Source of the DNA: CAZWHE01 sp964633825
GTDB taxonomy: Bacteria; Planctomycetota; B15-G4; CAYZWU01
DNA length: 25,611 bases
Assembly (NCBI GenBank): GCA_964633825.1
Contig: CAZWHE010000046.1
Span: 1-25,611 of the forward strand
Direction of reading: 5' to 3'
The first letter of the stretch is position 1. The number at the start of each line of letters is the position of its first letter. The notes beneath the pieces were generated by a model. It had not been told where the DNA came from. It did no database searches and saw only the letters and a list, made by a program, of their open reading frames with translations. The position numbers were made by a program, and so were the translations under genes. This document shows positions 23,017 to 25,611 of the stretch, piece by piece.

Positions 23017-23975
23017 AAGCGCAGCACCGCATTCGCAGATGGACCTGGGCGCACCGGATAACGGCTCTCGCTTTTTTCGGCTTCCTCCTGCTCGGCGCAC
23101 ACGGTCTGTCCCACTGGATCCGGGGCTCGATCACGGCGACGACCGTGGCCGGAATCGTCCCCTTCACCGATCCGCTGGCTGCTTTGGAAGTCATGATCGC
23201 CTCCGGTAAAGCCGACACGACACTTGTCATCGGAGCGATGCTGCTTGTCTGTTTTTCACTGGTCATGGGACCGGTCTTCTGCGGGTGGTTCTGCCCGCTT
23301 GGCCTGCTGCTCGATCTGAACGACGGGATCCGGAAACGCTTGGCCCGCCTGTTCGAGCGGATCAATATCAGGCTGCCCGACGCCGGTCCTCCTTCGGGAT
23401 TCAGGCTTTTCCTGCTCGGAACGGTCCTCGGAATTTCCCTCACAGCCGGTCTGCCCGCGTTCCAGACAGTCTCTCCGATCAACATTCTTTCCTGGGCGTT
23501 CCTTTTCTACCCCGACCCCGCGCTCGTTGGAGAAGCCGGCTTCTGGGAAATGACCGTCACGATCGTGCAGGCCGTTGCCGCGGCCGGCGGCTTGATGCTT
23601 CTTCTGCCCGGAGTGATTCTCCTCATCGAATACTTTGCGCCCCGTATCTGGTGCCGCTCCTTCTGCCCGGCGGGGGCGCTCTACAGCCTGATCGGACGCT
23701 TCGCACCCTTCCGCGTCCAAATCGTAACGGGAGACAAACCCTGCCGGCATTGTTCGAGCCGCTGCCCCATGGGCATCGACGTGACGGAAGAGTGCGGACT
23801 GCGGCCGGGCGGACTGCGGCCGAGCGGACTCCGACCGGGAGAGACGAAAAAATCGATCGGCCACCCCGACTGCACGCGCTGCGGAGAATGTATCGATACC
23901 TGCCACCGCGGCAAGCTGAGTCTCGGTTTTTCCGGCCTTTCCGGTTCGAACAAAAAGAAAGACGAAAAGCCGTGA
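23013..23975 (+). CDS. napH: NapH membrane ferredoxin-type quinol dehydrogenase subunit
   Basis: A 320-residue membrane protein with four or more helices and cysteine motifs CGWFCPLG and CRSFCPAG at helix ends, followed by two cytoplasmic [4Fe-4S] motifs, CRHCSSRCPMG and CTRCGECIDTC. This is the NapH pattern; with NapG it forms a quinol dehydrogenase that does not depend on NapC, and no napC is seen here. Three copies of a 15-bp repeat (23794-23838, coding GLRPG/GLRPS) lie between the two cysteine motifs. It is the last gene of the cluster; no clear terminator follows, and the moaA promoter starts near its stop. Confidence 0.94.
   Translation: MKAQHRIRRWTWAHRITALAFFGFLLLGAHGLSHWIRGSITATTVAGIVPFTDPLAALEVMIASGKADTTLVIGAMLLVCFSLVMGPVFCGWFCPLGLLLDLNDGIRKRLARLFERINIRLPDAGPPSGFRLFLLGTVLGISLTAGLPAFQTVSPINILSWAFLFYPDPALVGEAGFWEMTVTIVQAVAAAGGLMLLLPGVILLIEYFAPRIWCRSFCPAGALYSLIGRFAPFRVQIVTGDKPCRHCSSRCPMGIDVTEECGLRPGGLRPSGLRPGETKKSIGHPDCTRCGECIDTCHRGKLSLGFSGLSGSNKKKDEKP
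23794..23838 (+). repeat. Three copies of a 15-bp in-frame tandem repeat in napH
   Basis: Units 23794-23808, 23809-23823 and 23824-23838 are nearly identical (the first two differ by one base) and code for GLRPG, GLRPS, GLRPG. The insert sits between two ferredoxin motifs. Confidence 0.85.
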
Positions 23976-23999
23976 TTTCCGGAAGCGATGAGATATACT
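23972..23999 (+). promoter_or_regulatory. Possible promoter for moaA
   Basis: TATACT (23994-23999, 5 of 6 bases) with a weak GTGATT 16 bp upstream, at the end of napH. It would give moaA a leader of about 105 nt. Confidence 0.35.
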
Positions 24000-24023
24000 A
24001 TTTGAGTCATAAGAGTTTCCGAT

Positions 24024-24090
24024 CCGGTCGGCCTAAAGCGCATGCCATGGCGGCCGGACGATAGGGTTCGGACGGAAACGTCCCGGCCTC
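24024..24090 (+). ncRNA. Structured leader ahead of moaA, possible molybdenum-cofactor-type riboswitch
   Basis: A TCGGCC/GGCCGG stem (24028-24033 with 24052-24057) and a GGACG-GAAA-CGTCC hairpin with a GNRA tetraloop (24070-24083) sit in the 136 bp before moaA, followed by the AAAGGA ribosome-binding site. Position upstream of moaA and a GNRA loop are what the known MOCO RNA motif has, but I could not match the consensus by eye, so it may be another structure. Confidence 0.3.
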
Positions 24091-24111
24091 CCGTTTGGAA
24101 AGGAAACAGAC

Positions 24112-25125
24112 ATGCCCGCATTCGGTACGACGCTCCCGAACGATCCTCTTTCGTCCCTTTATTTGAGGCTCTCCCTCACCCCGGCGTGCAACCTCAACTG
24201 TCTCTACTGCCGTCCGGCTTCCCTTCGAATGAAACCCCTTCGAATGAAATCAGCCCGGCGCGAGGTCCGGCAAACCTCGGGAATGCTCGACAGCGATCGG
24301 CTCGTCGACCTGGTTTCTTTCGTCGATGACGCCGTGCCGATCAGGAAGCTCCGGTTCACGGGAGGCGAGCCCCTTCTCAAGCCCGGGCTCTTCGGCCTGA
24401 TCAAGGAGTTCGGGCGCGCTCTGCCCCGCGCCGAGCTCTGCCTGACAACGAACGGTTTGCTCCTCGACAAGATGGCCCACGGATTGAAAGAAGCCGGCAT
24501 CGCGTCGCTCAACATCAGCCTCGACACGACCGATCCGGAGATGTTTCGGGAGCTGACAGGCGTATCGGGCCTCTCGCGCGTCCTGGCCGGCATCGGGGCC
24601 GCGCAGCGGGCCGGTTTCGAAAACCTGAAGCTCAACACGGTCCTCATGCGCACGCGCAACAGGAGCCGCCTCGTCGACCTCGTCCGCACGGCCGCCCGCT
24701 TCGGGTGCGAGATCCGGTTCGTGGAGCTCATGCCCTTCGGCGAGGGGGCCCGCCTCTTTGAAAAGGATTATCTCTCCTCCGAGGAAGCCCTCGACATCAT
24801 CACCTCCGCCTTCCCCTGCCGGGGATCGGAAGAGCCGAGCGCCACGGCGAAGCGATACCGCCTCGCCGTTCTTGACAAGAACGTGATCATCGGCTTCATC
24901 CCCTCGGTCTCCCACCCCTTCTGCTCCGGCTGCGACCGCATCCGCCTCGACAGCGCCGGCCGGATCTTCTCCTGCCTCCGCTCCGAGTGCGGCATCGATC
25001 TCGAGACCGGCCTACGGGAGGGACGGTACGAAGATATGAAAGAGAAGATCCTGCGCGCCGCCACGAGGAGAAAAAAACAGAGCACCCCCTGGCCCGCACG
25101 CTCCATGGCGCTTCTGGGTGGGTGA
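24112..25125 (+). CDS. moaA: GTP 3',8-cyclase (molybdenum cofactor biosynthesis)
   Basis: A 337-residue radical SAM enzyme that starts molybdopterin synthesis from GTP. The SAM cluster is C26-x3-C30-x2-C33 in LTPACNLNCLYC, and the second, GTP-binding cluster is Cys271, Cys274 and Cys288 (FCSGCDRIRLDSAGRIFSCL). RFTGGEPLL, LTTNGLLL, NISLDTTDPE and RFVELMPFGEG are MoaA strands, and the protein ends in Gly-Gly as active MoaA does. A tandem 15-bp duplication (24222-24249, LRMKPLRMK) is inserted right after the first cluster, an odd place. AAAGGA precedes the ATG. Because NapA needs molybdopterin, the location beside the nap genes makes functional sense. Confidence 0.97.
   Translation: MPAFGTTLPNDPLSSLYLRLSLTPACNLNCLYCRPASLRMKPLRMKSARREVRQTSGMLDSDRLVDLVSFVDDAVPIRKLRFTGGEPLLKPGLFGLIKEFGRALPRAELCLTTNGLLLDKMAHGLKEAGIASLNISLDTTDPEMFRELTGVSGLSRVLAGIGAAQRAGFENLKLNTVLMRTRNRSRLVDLVRTAARFGCEIRFVELMPFGEGARLFEKDYLSSEEALDIITSAFPCRGSEEPSATAKRYRLAVLDKNVIIGFIPSVSHPFCSGCDRIRLDSAGRIFSCLRSECGIDLETGLREGRYEDMKEKILRAATRRKKQSTPWPARSMALLGG
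24222..24249 (+). repeat. Duplicated 13-bp unit in phase of 15 bp inside moaA
   Basis: Positions 24222-24234 recur unchanged at 24237-24249. The two copies code for LRMKP and LRMKS just after the radical SAM cluster. Confidence 0.75.
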
Positions 25126-25176
25126 TCCCGCCGGCCAGACGGTCCGGGAGTCGAAATACCCGATTTTGAGCGACCA

Positions 25177-25206
25177 TTGACAAAAAGGGATATAATTCGA
25201 TATCAT
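25177..25206 (+). promoter_or_regulatory. Sigma-70-type promoter for the HAF-repeat gene
   Basis: A perfect TTGACA (25177-25182), an 18-bp spacer and TATCAT (25201-25206, 5 of 6). Transcription would start near 25213 and leave a leader of about 110 nt. A TATAAT at 25191-25196 is too close to this -35. Nothing else is visible in 25126-25323. Confidence 0.55.
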
Positions 25207-25323
25207 AATATCGTCTCATGTTTTTCGTCACGTTTTCCTCCGGCCGGAGCGGAATGGATTGCGTGCTTCCGCCTTGAGTCTCCCAACCCGGAAGTTTCAT
25301 CAATTTCGTAACGAGGAGCCTTC

Positions 25324-25611
25324 ATGAAGACCCTACTACCCTTGACTGTGATCCTCCTTGCCATCGCCGCGGCCGGACCCGCCGCGGCCCAGTCCTACAC
25401 GATCGAAGACATCGGCACGCTGAGCGCCACGGCCTCGGACGGAGTACGCGCCTCCGGCATCAACAACCGCGGCCATGTGCACGGCGAGAACGACAAGACC
25501 GCGCCCGGGGGGTGGGGGATCCAGTGGCGCAGCTTCCTGTGGGATGGCGCGGTTCAGCACGAGATCTTCCCGGCCGACTCGGGCAGCCCCTGGACCGGCG
25601 GCCTGAACGAC
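25324..25611 (+). CDS. Exported HAF-repeat protein, N-terminal part (runs off the right edge)
   Basis: An open partial gene of 96 codons with a GAGGAG ribosome-binding site. The start MKTLLPLTVILLAIAAAGPAAAQ is a clear Sec signal peptide cut after AAAQ or before it. The mature part, YTIEDIGTLSATASDGVRASGINNRGHVHGEN followed later by RSFLWDGAVQHEI, follows the HAF repeat pattern (LGTLGG...A.GINN.G.VVG......AFLWD), a beta-propeller-like extracellular repeat found in exported proteins of Acidobacteria, Proteobacteria and others. The one repeat seen is a little divergent. Role unknown; probably a secreted or surface protein, possibly with a C-terminal sorting tag outside the window. Confidence 0.85.
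   Translation, partial: MKTLLPLTVILLAIAAAGPAAAQSYTIEDIGTLSATASDGVRASGINNRGHVHGENDKTAPGGWGIQWRSFLWDGAVQHEIFPADSGSPWTGGLND

Noticed and set aside
23941..23955. GGTTCGAAC resembling a tRNA T-loop
   Set aside because: It lies inside the napH coding region and no acceptor, D or anticodon arms can be folded around it.
24030..24060. A perfect match to the known MOCO RNA consensus
   Set aside because: I could see stems and a GNRA loop but not the conserved bases of the motif, so it is kept only as a low-confidence structured leader.

Overview
This window is a stretch of chromosome from a GC-rich, Gram-negative-type bacterium that respires anaerobically or facultatively. The diderm reading rests on twin-arginine and Sec-exported c-type cytochromes, a probable lipoprotein and a periplasmic nitrate reductase. 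No rRNA, tRNA or phage gene is visible and no marker fixes the phylum. The mix of an FHA-vWA membrane protein, a HAF-repeat exported protein and a bL37-like ribosomal peptide would fit Acidobacteriota, Aminicenantota or a relative, but that is a weak inference.

Left part (1-5046). On the minus strand lie a repeat-bearing protein of unknown function (1981-3024), then, after a terminator, a ComEA-like helix-hairpin-helix protein, nadC, an RsbW-type anti-sigma kinase and the start of a VanZ-like membrane protein that runs off the left edge. Divergent to these is a two-gene plus-strand unit of a class V aminotransferase and a CPBP membrane protease.

Middle part (5047-13776). This holds an FHA-TM-vWA protein, a ~193-bp palindromic MITE-like element, tgt (queuosine tRNA modification), a convergent 35-aa bL37-like gene, a pair of exported proteins (the second a large lipoprotein that may be an alpha-barrel glycoside-hydrolase relative), and an overlapping pair of a NYN-domain/cold-shock-fold fusion and a radical SAM enzyme.

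Right part (13777-25611). The centrepiece is a ten-gene, largely overlapping plus-strand cluster: an Rrf2 regulator, a membrane tetraheme cytochrome, an NrfC/HybA-like iron-sulfur protein, an NrfD-like quinol dehydrogenase, an eight-heme hydroxylamine-oxidoreductase-family cytochrome, NapD, NapA, a tetraheme cytochrome made of a duplicated diheme unit, NapG and NapH. moaA (molybdopterin synthesis, needed for NapA) follows behind its own structured leader, and then the 5' part of a HAF-repeat exported protein. The simplest reading is a self-contained periplasmic pathway. NapGH and the NrfCD-like complex would take electrons from quinol, NapA would reduce nitrate to nitrite, and the octaheme protein would take nitrite further, to ammonium or via hydroxylamine, in place of NrfA. 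The genes are read directly from sequence; the pathway is inference.
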